NCBI GenBank assembly: GCA_023389195.1
Contig: JAEWET010000048.1
Span: 1-64,000, forward strand
Source: Aliihoeflea sp023389195
Lineage (GTDB): Bacteria; Pseudomonadota; Alphaproteobacteria; Rhizobiales; Rhizobiaceae
Direction of reading: 5' to 3'
Length of the DNA: 64,000 nt
Shown here: positions 34,024 to 42,847 of the stretch, in pieces
Layout: each line of letters opens with the position of its first letter
How positions within the stretch are numbered: the first letter of the stretch is position 1
Notes under the pieces: model-generated
What the model was told of the DNA's origin: nothing
The model's database searches: none
Seen by the model: only the letters and a program-made list of their open reading frames with translations
Program-made: the position numbers and the translations under genes

Positions 34024-34722
34024 ATGAGCCTCGTCACCACGATCAAGAACACTTTCGTCCCGATCAACCGCGAGGGCTATCCGTTCATCGCGATCTTTGC
34101 GGGCGTGACGCTGCTGCTCGGCATATTCTCGACCACACTCTTCTGGCTCGGCCTGATCCTCACCGCGTGGTGCACCTACTTCTTCCGCGATCCCGAACGC
34201 GTCACCCCCGTCGATGACAAGCTGGTCGTCAGCCCGGCCGACGGCATGGTCTCGGCCGTCGGACCCGCCGTCCCGCCGCGTGAACTCGGCCTCGGCGCGG
34301 AGGAGATGACGCGCATTTCGGTCTTCATGAACGTCTTCAACTGCCACGTGAACCGCGCCCCGGTGCGCGGCCGCATTTCGAAGATCGAATATCGTGCCGG
34401 CAAGTTTGTCAACGCCGAACTCGACAAGGCGAGCAGCGAGAACGAGCGCAACGGCCTCGTCATCGAAAGCCCGAACGGGCAGGTGGGCGTGGTGCAGGTC
34501 GCCGGCCTCGTCGCGCGCCGCATCGTCTGCTGGGCGGATGCGGACAGCGACATCGGCATCGGCGAACGCTTCGGCATCATCCGCTTCGGCTCGCGGCTCG
34601 ACGTCTACCTGCCGCGCAAGGCCGTCACCCGCGTCCATGTCGGCCAGACGGCTGTCGCGGGCGAGACGATCATCGCCGAGTTCGACGCCTCGATCACGCC
34701 GCCGCTGGTGCGCGTCTCGTGA
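34024..34722 (+). CDS. psd: Phosphatidylserine decarboxylase proenzyme
   Basis: Converts phosphatidylserine to phosphatidylethanolamine. The 232 residues are of the short bacterial type, with an N-terminal membrane region (about 20-52), the segment FFRDPERVTP, SPADGMVSAVG, and NVFNCHVNRAPVRG. The pyruvoyl-forming self-cleavage site is G-S in RFGSRLDVYLP near residue 189. The product of the next gene, PssA, is its substrate supplier; the two genes overlap (GTGA), giving a two-step PE operon. Confidence 0.94.
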   Translation: MSLVTTIKNTFVPINREGYPFIAIFAGVTLLLGIFSTTLFWLGLILTAWCTYFFRDPERVTPVDDKLVVSPADGMVSAVGPAVPPRELGLGAEEMTRISVFMNVFNCHVNRAPVRGRISKIEYRAGKFVNAELDKASSENERNGLVIESPNGQVGVVQVAGLVARRIVCWADADSDIGIGERFGIIRFGSRLDVYLPRKAVTRVHVGQTAVAGETIIAEFDASITPPLVRVS

Positions 34723-35555
34723 AGGGGCCCTTCGCACCTTACGATCCGAACGGGCGCCGCCGCAGCCCTCGCTTGCGCGAAATTCCGCTGCGCCTGATCC
34801 TACCGAACCTCGTCACCGTTCTGGCGATCTGCGCCGGCCTGTCCGGCATCCGCCTCGCTTTCGAGGGCAGGTTCGAGATCGCAGTGGCGATGGTGCTCGT
34901 CGCCGCGTTCCTCGACGCGCTCGATGGACGTTTGGCGAGGATGCTCAAGGCGAGCTCGAATTTCGGCGCGCAAATGGATTCGCTCGCCGACATCATGAAT
35001 TTCGGCGTGGCCCCGGCGCTGGTGCTCTATGCCTATGTGCTCGACAGCGCCGGAGCGGTCGGCTGGACGGCGGCGCTCGTCTTCGCCATCGCCTGCTGCC
35101 TGCGCCTTGCGCGCTTCAACGTCATGCTCGACGATCCCGACCGCCCGGCGTGGCAGAACGACTATTTCGTCGGCGTGCCGGCGCCTGCAGGTGCGCTACT
35201 TGTCCTGATGCCGGTCTATCTCGGCCTGATCGGCGTGCCGGTGAACCAGACCTTCGGCTTCGTCGCTGCCGCGTTCACCGTGTGCGTCGCGCTTCTTCTG
35301 GTCAGCCAATTGCCGGTCTATTCGGGCAAGTCGAGCGGCATGCGCGTGCGGCGTGACCTGGTCCTGCCCTTGATGCTGGCGATCGTCGGCTATGTCGCGC
35401 TTTTGTTCAGCTACACCTGGACGACGCTGGCACTGACGGCGGCTGCCTATTTCGCCATGCTGCCCTTTAGCGTCCGCGCCTATGCGCGCCGCGCCGAACG
35501 TGCCGACCGCGAGGCGCAGGTGGCGACCGACGATGGTTCAGGCGGCGCTGCTTAG
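34719..35555 (+). CDS. pssA: CDP-diacylglycerol-serine O-phosphatidyltransferase
   Basis: Makes phosphatidylserine from CDP-diacylglycerol and serine. The 278 residues contain the CDP-alcohol phosphotransferase signature, read as DALDGRLAR (about 67-75) followed by FGAQMDSLAD, with the expected D..DG..AR..G...D...D spacing. Several membrane helices follow. It starts at a GTG overlapping the psd stop codon. The C terminus ends 18 bases before and faces the Aas-like gene; overlap of the two at 35538-35555 is convergent. Confidence 0.92.
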   Translation: MKGPFAPYDPNGRRRSPRLREIPLRLILPNLVTVLAICAGLSGIRLAFEGRFEIAVAMVLVAAFLDALDGRLARMLKASSNFGAQMDSLADIMNFGVAPALVLYAYVLDSAGAVGWTAALVFAIACCLRLARFNVMLDDPDRPAWQNDYFVGVPAPAGALLVLMPVYLGLIGVPVNQTFGFVAAAFTVCVALLLVSQLPVYSGKSSGMRVRRDLVLPLMLAIVGYVALLFSYTWTTLALTAAAYFAMLPFSVRAYARRAERADREAQVATDDGSGGAA

Positions 35556-37739
35556 GCCGAGCGCTTCCTCGGCGAGGTCCGCGAGTTTCGCATAGTCGAC
35601 CCGGCCATTGGCCGTCGTCGGCATCGATCGCACGGACAGCACAGTCGCGGGCAGGGCGCCGGCCTCGAAACCGAGCCGCTTCCACTGGCGCGCCAGCACC
35701 GCGCGATCGGCTTCCGGCTCCGTCGTCACGAGCACGATACGCTCGCCGCCGGTGGCGGATTTGAGCGCGATGGCAGCATGGACCGTCTCCGGCCAGACGG
35801 CTTCGGCAGCTTCCTCTACCTGCGCCAGCGAGATCATCGACCCGTCCGCCGCAGCAAGACGGCCGGCGCGTCCGAGCGCCGTCAGGTAACCCTCGCGGTC
35901 GACAGAAACGATGTCGCCCGTGTCGAACCAGCCATTGCCGGCGATCGGTTCGTCGGTCCCGAGATAGCGCTTCGCGATGTTCGGACCTGAAATCTGCAGC
36001 CGCCCGCCCTGTTCGAATCCGTCGATCGGCTCGAGCCGCATCCGCATGCCGGGCAAAAGCCGGCCGACCGTGCCGGGCCGGCCATGGGTGATCGAGTTGA
36101 CCGCGACGACGGGCGAAGCCTCCGTCAGTCCGTAGCCTTCCATGATGGTCTTGCCGAAGCGGTCGGCCCAGAGCTGGCGCGTCGCGACACGCAGTCTTTC
36201 GCCGCCGGAAACGATCAGGCGCAGGCTTTCGAAGTCGGAGGTCTGCGCGGCCTTGCCATAGGCCGACAGCAGCGCGTCGGTCGCAAACAGGATCGTCGGC
36301 CGGCGCGTCGCGGCGACCTGCGGAATCTGGCGCATGTGAAGCGGCGACGGGTAGGCGAGGGCGCGCACGCCCTTCATCAGCGGCAGGATCAGCCCGACGG
36401 TCAGACCGAGCGCGGTGTGGAGCGGCAGGACCGACAGGATCGTGTCGCTGCGCGAAAGTACCAGCCGCGCTTCGATCTGCGCAGCGTTGGCGATAAGATT
36501 GGCATGGCTGAGCACGACGCCGCGCTGTCCGTCGGGGGTCTGTTTGAAAAGCACCACGGCCGCGTCGTCGGCCTGACGGGGCAGGCGGCGCGCGCGCCAG
36601 GCGAACCAGCCGGCGACCCGCTCCACCGCGGTCACGGAGGCTTCGAGATCCTCGACATAGATGACGCGTCCACCAGCCGCCGTGATGGCGGCGACGTCCT
36701 CGCCGAGCCGCGCCTTTTCGACATGGGAGCGGGAGGTGACGACGAAGCGGATCGTGCCGTCGCGCACCAGATCGACCGGGCCGACGCCCGACCCCATCAT
36801 CGCAACGACACGACCAGCCGATTGCAGCGCCAGAAATACCGCCATGCTCTGCGCGGCATTGGGCAGCAGAAGCCCGACGATGTCGCCGCTTGTGCCGATT
36901 TCGACCAGCTTGCCCGACAGCATCCGCGACCGGGCGAAAAGCGCGCGGTAGGTGAGCTTGTCGCCGGCAACGTCCTCGGCGATCACCCGGCCCGCGCCGT
37001 AGAGAAGCGCGGCGCTGCGCACGGCATGGAAGATCGTCTTCGGCCGGCCTTGGCTGAAGAAGCGCGCTTCGGCGACGCGGTCGAACAGGGCATTGGACGT
37101 CGTCACGCCGATCGGCCCTGCCTCGTCCACCAGTTCGCCGATCGTGCGTGCGGGAAGGGCCATGATCTTCAGTTTCGGCAGAAGCTGGCGCGGCGTCTTG
37201 GCTGCCGGCTCATAGGCGCCGGGAAGATGGCTCGATCCGCGAATATAGATCGGCACGACCTTGGCGTCCGCCGAAACGGCGATCTTCGCGACCGCGCGAT
37301 AGAGCCGGAAGCTCTTCACGTCGGGTTCGGCGTCGAAGGGAAAATAGACTGCGAGCCGGCCGTTTCCCTTGAGGCGCCGGGTCAGGCGGCGGTTGACGAA
37401 GACGTGCTGCGCCTTGAAGGCGATGGTGCGCGCGAGCTCGCGCCACGGCTCCAGCCACATCGCGCGCGCCGACGGCTCGTCGAGAATGTGCAGCGTGTCG
37501 TTGGGCAGGACGGACAGCATCAGCGCCGGGTCGAGCCGCGACTGGTGCGAGATCGCATAGATCACGGGACCGGGCGTCTGCGCGGCCCGCAACGACGAAT
37601 CGTCGATCCGGAACGCGAGTTTAAGCGGTGCATAGAGCAGCGCCTGATGCAGCGAAATACCCTGCCGATGCGACAGCCACGCCGCAAACGCGGCCCATGA
37701 CGCCAGAATCCCAGCGATGATCAGAACGGTCTGGAGCAT
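35538..37739 (-). CDS. Aas-like acyltransferase/acyl-adenylation fusion with degenerate AMP site
   Basis: A 733-residue protein with the layout of E. coli Aas (lysophospholipid acyltransferase plus acyl-ACP synthetase). An N-terminal membrane segment (about 3-21) and a PlsC-type domain with H65-x4-D70 (SHQSRLDP) and GSSHLPGAYEP are followed by an AMP-binding domain (about 235-720). The usual Ser/Thr-Gly-rich phosphate loop is replaced near 398-407 by FKQTPDGQRG, and the C-terminal lysine position reads NGRVDY (R713). ADP-forming or adenylation activity may be lost while the acyltransferase survives. It faces psd-pssA, suiting phospholipid repair. Confidence 0.8.
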   Translation of the reverse strand: MLQTVLIIAGILASWAAFAAWLSHRQGISLHQALLYAPLKLAFRIDDSSLRAAQTPGPVIYAISHQSRLDPALMLSVLPNDTLHILDEPSARAMWLEPWRELARTIAFKAQHVFVNRRLTRRLKGNGRLAVYFPFDAEPDVKSFRLYRAVAKIAVSADAKVVPIYIRGSSHLPGAYEPAAKTPRQLLPKLKIMALPARTIGELVDEAGPIGVTTSNALFDRVAEARFFSQGRPKTIFHAVRSAALLYGAGRVIAEDVAGDKLTYRALFARSRMLSGKLVEIGTSGDIVGLLLPNAAQSMAVFLALQSAGRVVAMMGSGVGPVDLVRDGTIRFVVTSRSHVEKARLGEDVAAITAAGGRVIYVEDLEASVTAVERVAGWFAWRARRLPRQADDAAVVLFKQTPDGQRGVVLSHANLIANAAQIEARLVLSRSDTILSVLPLHTALGLTVGLILPLMKGVRALAYPSPLHMRQIPQVAATRRPTILFATDALLSAYGKAAQTSDFESLRLIVSGGERLRVATRQLWADRFGKTIMEGYGLTEASPVVAVNSITHGRPGTVGRLLPGMRMRLEPIDGFEQGGRLQISGPNIAKRYLGTDEPIAGNGWFDTGDIVSVDREGYLTALGRAGRLAAADGSMISLAQVEEAAEAVWPETVHAAIALKSATGGERIVLVTTEPEADRAVLARQWKRLGFEAGALPATVLSVRSMPTTANGRVDYAKLADLAEEALGLSSAA

Positions 37740-37899
37740 TGCCGCACCTCCAACCTCTCGAGGCCAAGCGGCTCTTGTCGGCCGTTGGCGCGGAGGGTAG
37801 CCGAATGGCAGTCCACGTCAATCCGGATGCCGCCCCGCTTGTTCCGCTGGCGGCCTGACCAATGGGCAGTTAGCATTGAGAACATATTAGGAGATAGTC

Positions 37900-38403
37900 A
37901 TGGATTCGACGGAACTGAAGACCCTGCAGGCGCCGCTCAAGGCCCGCTACAAGGACGATGCGAAGGCCGCCATCGTCACGCTCAAGGCGCGGGGCACGCT
38001 CGACGATCAATCGATCGCCTGCAAGGTCGAAACGGGCAGGGCGCTCGAAATGGCCGGGCTTCATCCCGCGACCGGCGGCTCGGGCGCCGAGCTGTGCTCC
38101 GGCGACATGCTGCTCGAAGCGCTCGTCGCCTGCGCCGGCGTCACGCTGAAAGCCGTCGCGACCGCGCTCGAATTCCGACTCGGCAATGCGACGGTCGAAG
38201 CCGAGGGCGATCTCGATTTCCGCGGCACGCTCGGCGTTGCGAAGGATGCGCCGGTCGGCTTCCAGTCGATCCGTCTCAATTTCCATCTCGACACCGATGA
38301 ACCGCAGGAGCGCATCGACGCGCTGTTGAAGCTGACCGAGCGCTACTGCGTCGTCTTCCAGACGATCAACACCAAGCCGGAACTGACGGTCACAGCGGCC
38401 TAA
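37900..38403 (+). CDS. OsmC-family peroxidase-like protein
   Basis: A 167-residue OsmC/Ohr-type protein, usually a thiol peroxidase for organic hydroperoxides. The two reactive Cys of the family appear in LLEALVACAGVTL and in LTERYCVVFQT. GGAGATAG precedes the ATG. The gene ends by overlapping the convergent SDR gene by four bases. Specific substrate preference (OsmC versus Ohr) is not clear from sequence. Confidence 0.85.
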   Translation: MDSTELKTLQAPLKARYKDDAKAAIVTLKARGTLDDQSIACKVETGRALEMAGLHPATGGSGAELCSGDMLLEALVACAGVTLKAVATALEFRLGNATVEAEGDLDFRGTLGVAKDAPVGFQSIRLNFHLDTDEPQERIDALLKLTERYCVVFQTINTKPELTVTAA

Positions 38404-39131
38404 TCGAGAAAGCGGTTCTCGCGCACCGAAAACAGCCGCCCCGTCTCGCTCACGTTCGGCGAAACCGTCGCCGCGATCCGCGCGGCGATCTCGGAGGGAT
38501 GCGGGATGGTCTTCGGGTCTTCGCCGGGCATGGCGAGTGCGCGGTGCGCGGTGCGCGTCGGGCCGGGATCGACGAGATTGACGCGCAGCGCCGAGTTCTG
38601 CGTCTCAAGCGCCCAGCTTTTGACCATCGCGTCGACGGCGGCCTTGGATGCCGCGAAGGGCCCCCAATAGGCGCGCGGATGCGCGGCGACATCGGACGTC
38701 ATCACGATCGCCCGGCCGGCATCGGACTTCCTCAGGAGCGGATCGATCGAGCGGATCAGCCGCCACGTGCCGGTCACGTTCGTCGCCATCACCTTGTCGA
38801 ACACCTTCGCCTCGACATGGCCGATCGGCGCGATGATGCCGAGGATACCGGCATTGGCGACGAGGATGTCGAGCTTGCCCCAGCGATCGAAGATCGCACC
38901 GCCCAGCCGGTCGATGCCGGGCATGTCCATCAGGTCGAGCGGAACGAGCGTCGCCTGTCCGCCGGCCGCCTGGATTTCGTCGTCGAGTTCTTCCAGTCCA
39001 CCGACGGTCCGCGCGACCGCGATCACATGCGCGCCGGCCGCGGCCAACTCCTTGGCGACATGGTAGCCGATGCCGCGCGAGGCACCGGTCACGAGCGCGA
39101 CGCGCCCTTGAAGGTCGAGCTTTTCCGTCAT
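38400..39131 (-). CDS. SDR-family oxidoreductase with Tyr-to-Phe at the catalytic position
   Basis: A 243-residue Rossmann protein with the cofactor loop TGASRGIG (15-22) and the NAG motif ANAGILG. The catalytic Ser is S146 (VMTSDVAA) and the Lys is K163, but the Tyr expected at 159 in the Y-x-x-x-K motif reads PFAASK: it is F159. Tyr155 is present seven residues before the Lys but out of register. It may be inactive or use another base. It lies 12 bases downstream of purF in the same operon, a common arrangement in rhizobia. Confidence 0.85.
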   Translation of the reverse strand: MTEKLDLQGRVALVTGASRGIGYHVAKELAAAGAHVIAVARTVGGLEELDDEIQAAGGQATLVPLDLMDMPGIDRLGGAIFDRWGKLDILVANAGILGIIAPIGHVEAKVFDKVMATNVTGTWRLIRSIDPLLRKSDAGRAIVMTSDVAAHPRAYWGPFAASKAAVDAMVKSWALETQNSALRVNLVDPGPTRTAHRALAMPGEDPKTIPHPSEIAARIAATVSPNVSETGRLFSVRENRFLD

Positions 39132-39143
39132 CTTGTCCGTCTG

Positions 39144-40616
39144 TTATTGCCCGTTGTTCGCAAGCAGCGAGAGCGTGCGAACGTTTTCGACGCCGTCGAG
39201 ATCGGTCAGGCGCGTCGGGTATTGCGTGGTGAAGCAGGCGTCGCAGAACTGCGGCTGCTCGTTGTCGCGGGCGGGCTCGCCCACCGCGCGATAAAGCCCG
39301 TCGATCGATAGGAAGCCGAGCGAATCGACCCGGATGAACTCCGCCATCTCCTCCACCGACATGCGGCTGGCAAGAAGCTTGGCCGTCTCCGGCGTGTCGA
39401 CGCCGTAGAAGCACGAGGCGCGCGTCGGCGGCGAGGCGATGCGCATGTGGACTTCGCGCGCACCCGCATCGCGAACCATCTGCACGATCTTCTGGCTGGT
39501 CGTGCCCCGCACGATGGAATCGTCGACGAGCACGACGCGCTTGCCCTCGATCATGCGTCGGTTGGCGTTATGCTTGAGCTTCACGCCCATGTGCCGGATC
39601 GAATCGGAGGGCTGGATGAAGGTGCGGCCGACATAGTGGTTGCGGATGATGCCGAGCTCGAACGGAAGCTTGGCCTCCTGCGCGAAGCCGATCGCCGCAG
39701 GCGTGCCCGAATCGGGCACCGGTACGACGATGTCGGCCTCGACCGGGCTTTCGCGGGCCAACTCGACGCCGATCTGCTTGCGCACGTCATAGACGTTGCG
39801 TCCCTCGACCGAGGAATCCGGCCGGGCGAAATAGACATATTCGAAGACGCAGAAGCGCGGCTTCACCTGCTCGAACGGGAAGAAGCTTTCCAGCCCTTTG
39901 GTCGTCACGACCACCATCTCGCCGGGCTTCAGGTCGCGGACGAACCGCGCGCCCATGATGTCGAGCGCGCAGGTCTCGGACGCAAAGATGTAGGCGCCGT
40001 CGAGATCGCCCAGAACGAGCGGGCGGATGCCGAGCGGGTCGCGGCAGCCGATCATCTTCTTCGACGTCAGCGCCACCAGCGAAAACGCGCCCTCGAGCTG
40101 ACGCACGGCTTCGATGAAGCGCGAATTCGTGTCGCGTTCCTTCGACGTTGCGATCAGGTGCAGGATCGTTTCGGTGTCGGAGGTCGACGAGAAGATCGAG
40201 CCTTCCTTCTGCAGCCGGCGCTGCACGGTCATCGCGTTGGTGATGTTGCCATTATGCGCGACGGCGAGCCCACCATCGGCGAGTTCGGCGAAGAAGGGCT
40301 GCACGTTGCGCAGGCCCGAGCCGCCGGTCGTCGCGTAGCGCGTATGGCCGATGGCGCGCGAACCTTGCAGGCGGTCGATCACGGACTGCTTGGTGAAGGT
40401 GTCGCCGATCAGGCCGATATGCCGTTCGACATGGAACTGCGTCCCGTCATAGGAGACGATGCCGGCGGCTTCCTGCCCGCGATGCTGGAGCGCGTGCAGG
40501 CCGAGCGTCACGATGGCCGACGCGTCCTGGCGGCCGAAAATGCCGAACACGCCGCATTCGTCGTGAAAGCGGTCGTCGCCCCCGGAGGAGAACGGGGTGT
40601 CGTCTGCGTCTGCCAT
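39144..40616 (-). CDS. purF: Amidophosphoribosyltransferase
   Basis: First committed enzyme of de novo purine synthesis: makes 5-phosphoribosylamine from PRPP and glutamine. The 490 residues start MADADDTPFSSGGDDRFHDE; the N-terminal glutaminase nucleophile is C21 in DECGVFGIF, exposed after propeptide removal. The glutaminase domain runs to about 250 and the PRT domain follows, with the PRPP motif VVLVDDSIVRGTT. The ATG at 40616 is used, not the much longer upstream frame, which lies over cvpA in another frame. Confidence 0.95.
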   Translation of the reverse strand: MADADDTPFSSGGDDRFHDECGVFGIFGRQDASAIVTLGLHALQHRGQEAAGIVSYDGTQFHVERHIGLIGDTFTKQSVIDRLQGSRAIGHTRYATTGGSGLRNVQPFFAELADGGLAVAHNGNITNAMTVQRRLQKEGSIFSSTSDTETILHLIATSKERDTNSRFIEAVRQLEGAFSLVALTSKKMIGCRDPLGIRPLVLGDLDGAYIFASETCALDIMGARFVRDLKPGEMVVVTTKGLESFFPFEQVKPRFCVFEYVYFARPDSSVEGRNVYDVRKQIGVELARESPVEADIVVPVPDSGTPAAIGFAQEAKLPFELGIIRNHYVGRTFIQPSDSIRHMGVKLKHNANRRMIEGKRVVLVDDSIVRGTTSQKIVQMVRDAGAREVHMRIASPPTRASCFYGVDTPETAKLLASRMSVEEMAEFIRVDSLGFLSIDGLYRAVGEPARDNEQPQFCDACFTTQYPTRLTDLDGVENVRTLSLLANNGQ

Positions 40617-40672
40617 GGCATCTTGCCTTTCAGAACGAAGGGAAGCGGCGCCAAAAGGCGCCGCGTGATCAT

Positions 40673-41215
40673 CTAGTTGCCGGTAGCCGGCGGTGTGTCG
40701 TCGTCGCTCGTGCCGAGCCGATCGATCAGCGAATTTTCGGGATCGTCGGGCAGCACGCCCTCGAGCCAGGTGCCGATGCCTTCGAGCAGCGGCCGCGACT
40801 TGGCTTCCGCGACCCAGCCCGGCTGGTTGGAGCCGACCAACCACGAGAAGAACAGGAAGGCGACGGCGACGACCAGGATGCCGCGCGCGGCGCCGTAGAC
40901 GAAGCCGAGGGTGCGGTCGAGCGCGCCGACGCGGCTGTCGATGATGAAATCCGCCACCTTCATGGTGATCACGGTGACGATGATCAGCGCGATGAAGAAC
41001 ACGATGGCTGCAGCCGCGAAGAGCGCGAGCTGCGCATTGTCGATATAGGGCGCGACGTAAGGCACCAGAAGCGGATGGAAGTAGAATGCCGCCGCTGCCG
41101 CCGCGACCCAGGACGCGATCGACAGCACTTCGCGCGAGAAGCCGCGAACCATGGCGAGCATCGCCGAAACGAGGGTGAAGCCGACGAGAATTCCGTCCAG
41201 CAGCGTAATCGGCAT
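40673..41215 (-). CDS. cvpA: CvpA-family membrane protein
   Basis: A 180-residue inner-membrane protein with four hydrophobic segments (about 5-25, 30-50, 62-85, 100-125), the N-terminal MPITLLDGILVGF and the conserved ARGFSREVLSIASW-type segment. CvpA is named for colicin V production in E. coli but is a general envelope protein commonly next to purF, as here. The ATG at 41215 has GGAG eight bases before it. A charged, probably cytoplasmic tail ends the protein. Confidence 0.88.
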   Translation of the reverse strand: MPITLLDGILVGFTLVSAMLAMVRGFSREVLSIASWVAAAAAAFYFHPLLVPYVAPYIDNAQLALFAAAAIVFFIALIIVTVITMKVADFIIDSRVGALDRTLGFVYGAARGILVVAVAFLFFSWLVGSNQPGWVAEAKSRPLLEGIGTWLEGVLPDDPENSLIDRLGTSDDDTPPATGN

Positions 41216-41266
41216 TGAAGCTCCGTTCACCTGCCGGCGGCTCTGCCTGCCGGCTCGTTCCAATTC

Positions 41267-42661
41267 CTAATCGTCCTGCGGCTTGCGCCTGCCGGCGATG
41301 CGCACGACGAGATCGGCAAGCTGCGAAAGCTGCGCGAAACGCCCGTTCGCCCCCTTGCTCGCTTCTTCGCTCGTCTGCGGCATGACGGCCTGAGCAAAGC
41401 CCAGCTTTTCGGCTTCCTTGAGGCGCTGCTGCGCATGCGCGACAGGCCGGATAGCCCCCGAAAGGCTGATTTCGCCGAAATAGACGCAATCGGCAGGCAG
41501 GGCAAGTCCGGTGAGCGAGGAAACCAGCGCCGCCGCGACCGCAAGATCGGCCGCAGGCTCGGATATGCGATAGCCGCCCGCGACGTTGAGATAGACGTCA
41601 TGCTGGGCGAACCTGACGCCGCAATGCGCTTCGAGCACCGCCAGGATCATCGACAGGCGCGAATTGTCCCACCCCACCACCGCGCGCCGCGGCGTGCCGA
41701 GCGGCGAGGGCGCGACCAGCGCCTGGATCTCCACCAGCACCGGCCGCGTGCCCTCGATGCCGGCGAAGACAGCGGCGCCCGGCGCCTTGGTCGAACGTTC
41801 GCCGAGAAACAGCTCGGACGGGTTGGAGACTTCGCGCAACCCCTTGTCGGACATCTCGAAGACGCCGATCTCGTCGGTCGGCCCGAAGCGGTTCTTCACC
41901 GTGCGCAGGATGCGGTAGTGGTGGCCGCCTTCGCCTTCGAAATAGAGGACGCCATCGACCATGTGCTCGACGACGCGCGGCCCCGCGATCTGCCCGTCCT
42001 TGGTCACGTGGCCGACGAGCACGATCGCGCAGCCCGTCGACTTGGCATAGCGGATCATGGCCTGCGCCGATGCACGCACCTGCGTCACCGTGCCGGGCGC
42101 GGAATCGGCAAGGTCGGTCCAAAGCGTCTGGATCGAATCGAGAATGACGAGGTCCGGCCGCTTGCCCTCGGAAATCGTCGCGAGAATGTCCTCGACATTG
42201 GTCTCGGCGGCGAGTTCCACGCTCGTGTCGGCCGCATGCAGCCGCTGCGCGCGCAGCCGGATCTGCGCCACCGCCTCCTCGCCGGACACATAGACGATGC
42301 GATGGCCCCGGCGCGCGAGTGCGGCGGCGGCCTGCGTCAGCAGCGTCGACTTGCCGATGCCCGGATCGCCGCCGACGAGCAGCGCCGATCCGCGCACGAA
42401 CCCGCCGCCGGTCGCCCGGTCGAGCTCGCTGATGCCGGTCGAGATGCGCGGCGCCTCCTCGATCTCGCCCGACAGCCTCGTCAGCGCGACGATCCGGCCC
42501 TTGCGCGAGGAGCGTAAAGAGCCCGGACCCGCACCGATGCCGGAATTGGAGCCTTCCTCGACAAGCGTGTTCCACTCGCCGCAAGCATCGCATTTGCCGG
42601 CCCAGCGCGTGTGGACCGTGCCGCAATTCTGGCAGATGAACTGGGTGCGGGATTTAGCCAT
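41267..42661 (-). CDS. radA: DNA repair protein RadA
   Basis: RecA-like ATPase that promotes branch migration during recombination. The 464 residues start with a four-Cys zinc finger (C10, C13, C24, C27), then a RecA fold with Walker A GDPGIGKST (98-106), the RadA-specific motif KNRFGPTDEIG and a C-terminal Lon-protease-like domain (about 290-440). Only 20 bases separate its ATG from the RIME-like inverted repeat, and the ribosome-binding site there (GGGGGCAGCG) is poor, so the repeat may shape its translation. Confidence 0.95.
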   Translation of the reverse strand: MAKSRTQFICQNCGTVHTRWAGKCDACGEWNTLVEEGSNSGIGAGPGSLRSSRKGRIVALTRLSGEIEEAPRISTGISELDRATGGGFVRGSALLVGGDPGIGKSTLLTQAAAALARRGHRIVYVSGEEAVAQIRLRAQRLHAADTSVELAAETNVEDILATISEGKRPDLVILDSIQTLWTDLADSAPGTVTQVRASAQAMIRYAKSTGCAIVLVGHVTKDGQIAGPRVVEHMVDGVLYFEGEGGHHYRILRTVKNRFGPTDEIGVFEMSDKGLREVSNPSELFLGERSTKAPGAAVFAGIEGTRPVLVEIQALVAPSPLGTPRRAVVGWDNSRLSMILAVLEAHCGVRFAQHDVYLNVAGGYRISEPAADLAVAAALVSSLTGLALPADCVYFGEISLSGAIRPVAHAQQRLKEAEKLGFAQAVMPQTSEEASKGANGRFAQLSQLADLVVRIAGRRKPQDD

Positions 42662-42681
42662 TGGATCGCTGCCCCCGTTTG

Positions 42682-42847
42682 CGCGAGGCACCCCCCTCTG
42701 GCCTGCCGGCCATCTCCCCCTCAAGGGGGGAGATCACGCGCGTCATCAAATCTGCCAGTGCCGTCTCTGTTTGTGCGAAACGCCGACGAGACTGATCTCC
42801 CCCCTTGAGGGGGAGATGGCCGGCAGGCCAGAGGGGGGTGTCTCGCG
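42682..42847. repeat. RIME-like inverted repeat between alr and radA
   Basis: A 166-base palindromic element. Arms 42689-42736 and 42793-42840 are perfect 48-base reverse complements; with one mismatch they extend to 42682 and 42847. The centre is 56 bases. Each arm contains an inner stem (ATCTCCCCC TCAA GGGGGGAGAT). The CTGGCCTGCCGGCCATCTCC core is the type I know from rhizobial intergenic mosaic elements. It fills the alr-radA gap inside a minus-strand run. Confidence 0.85.

Noticed and set aside
36084..37700. 538-residue frame antisense to the Aas-like gene
   Set aside because: Shadow frame with no recognisable domain.
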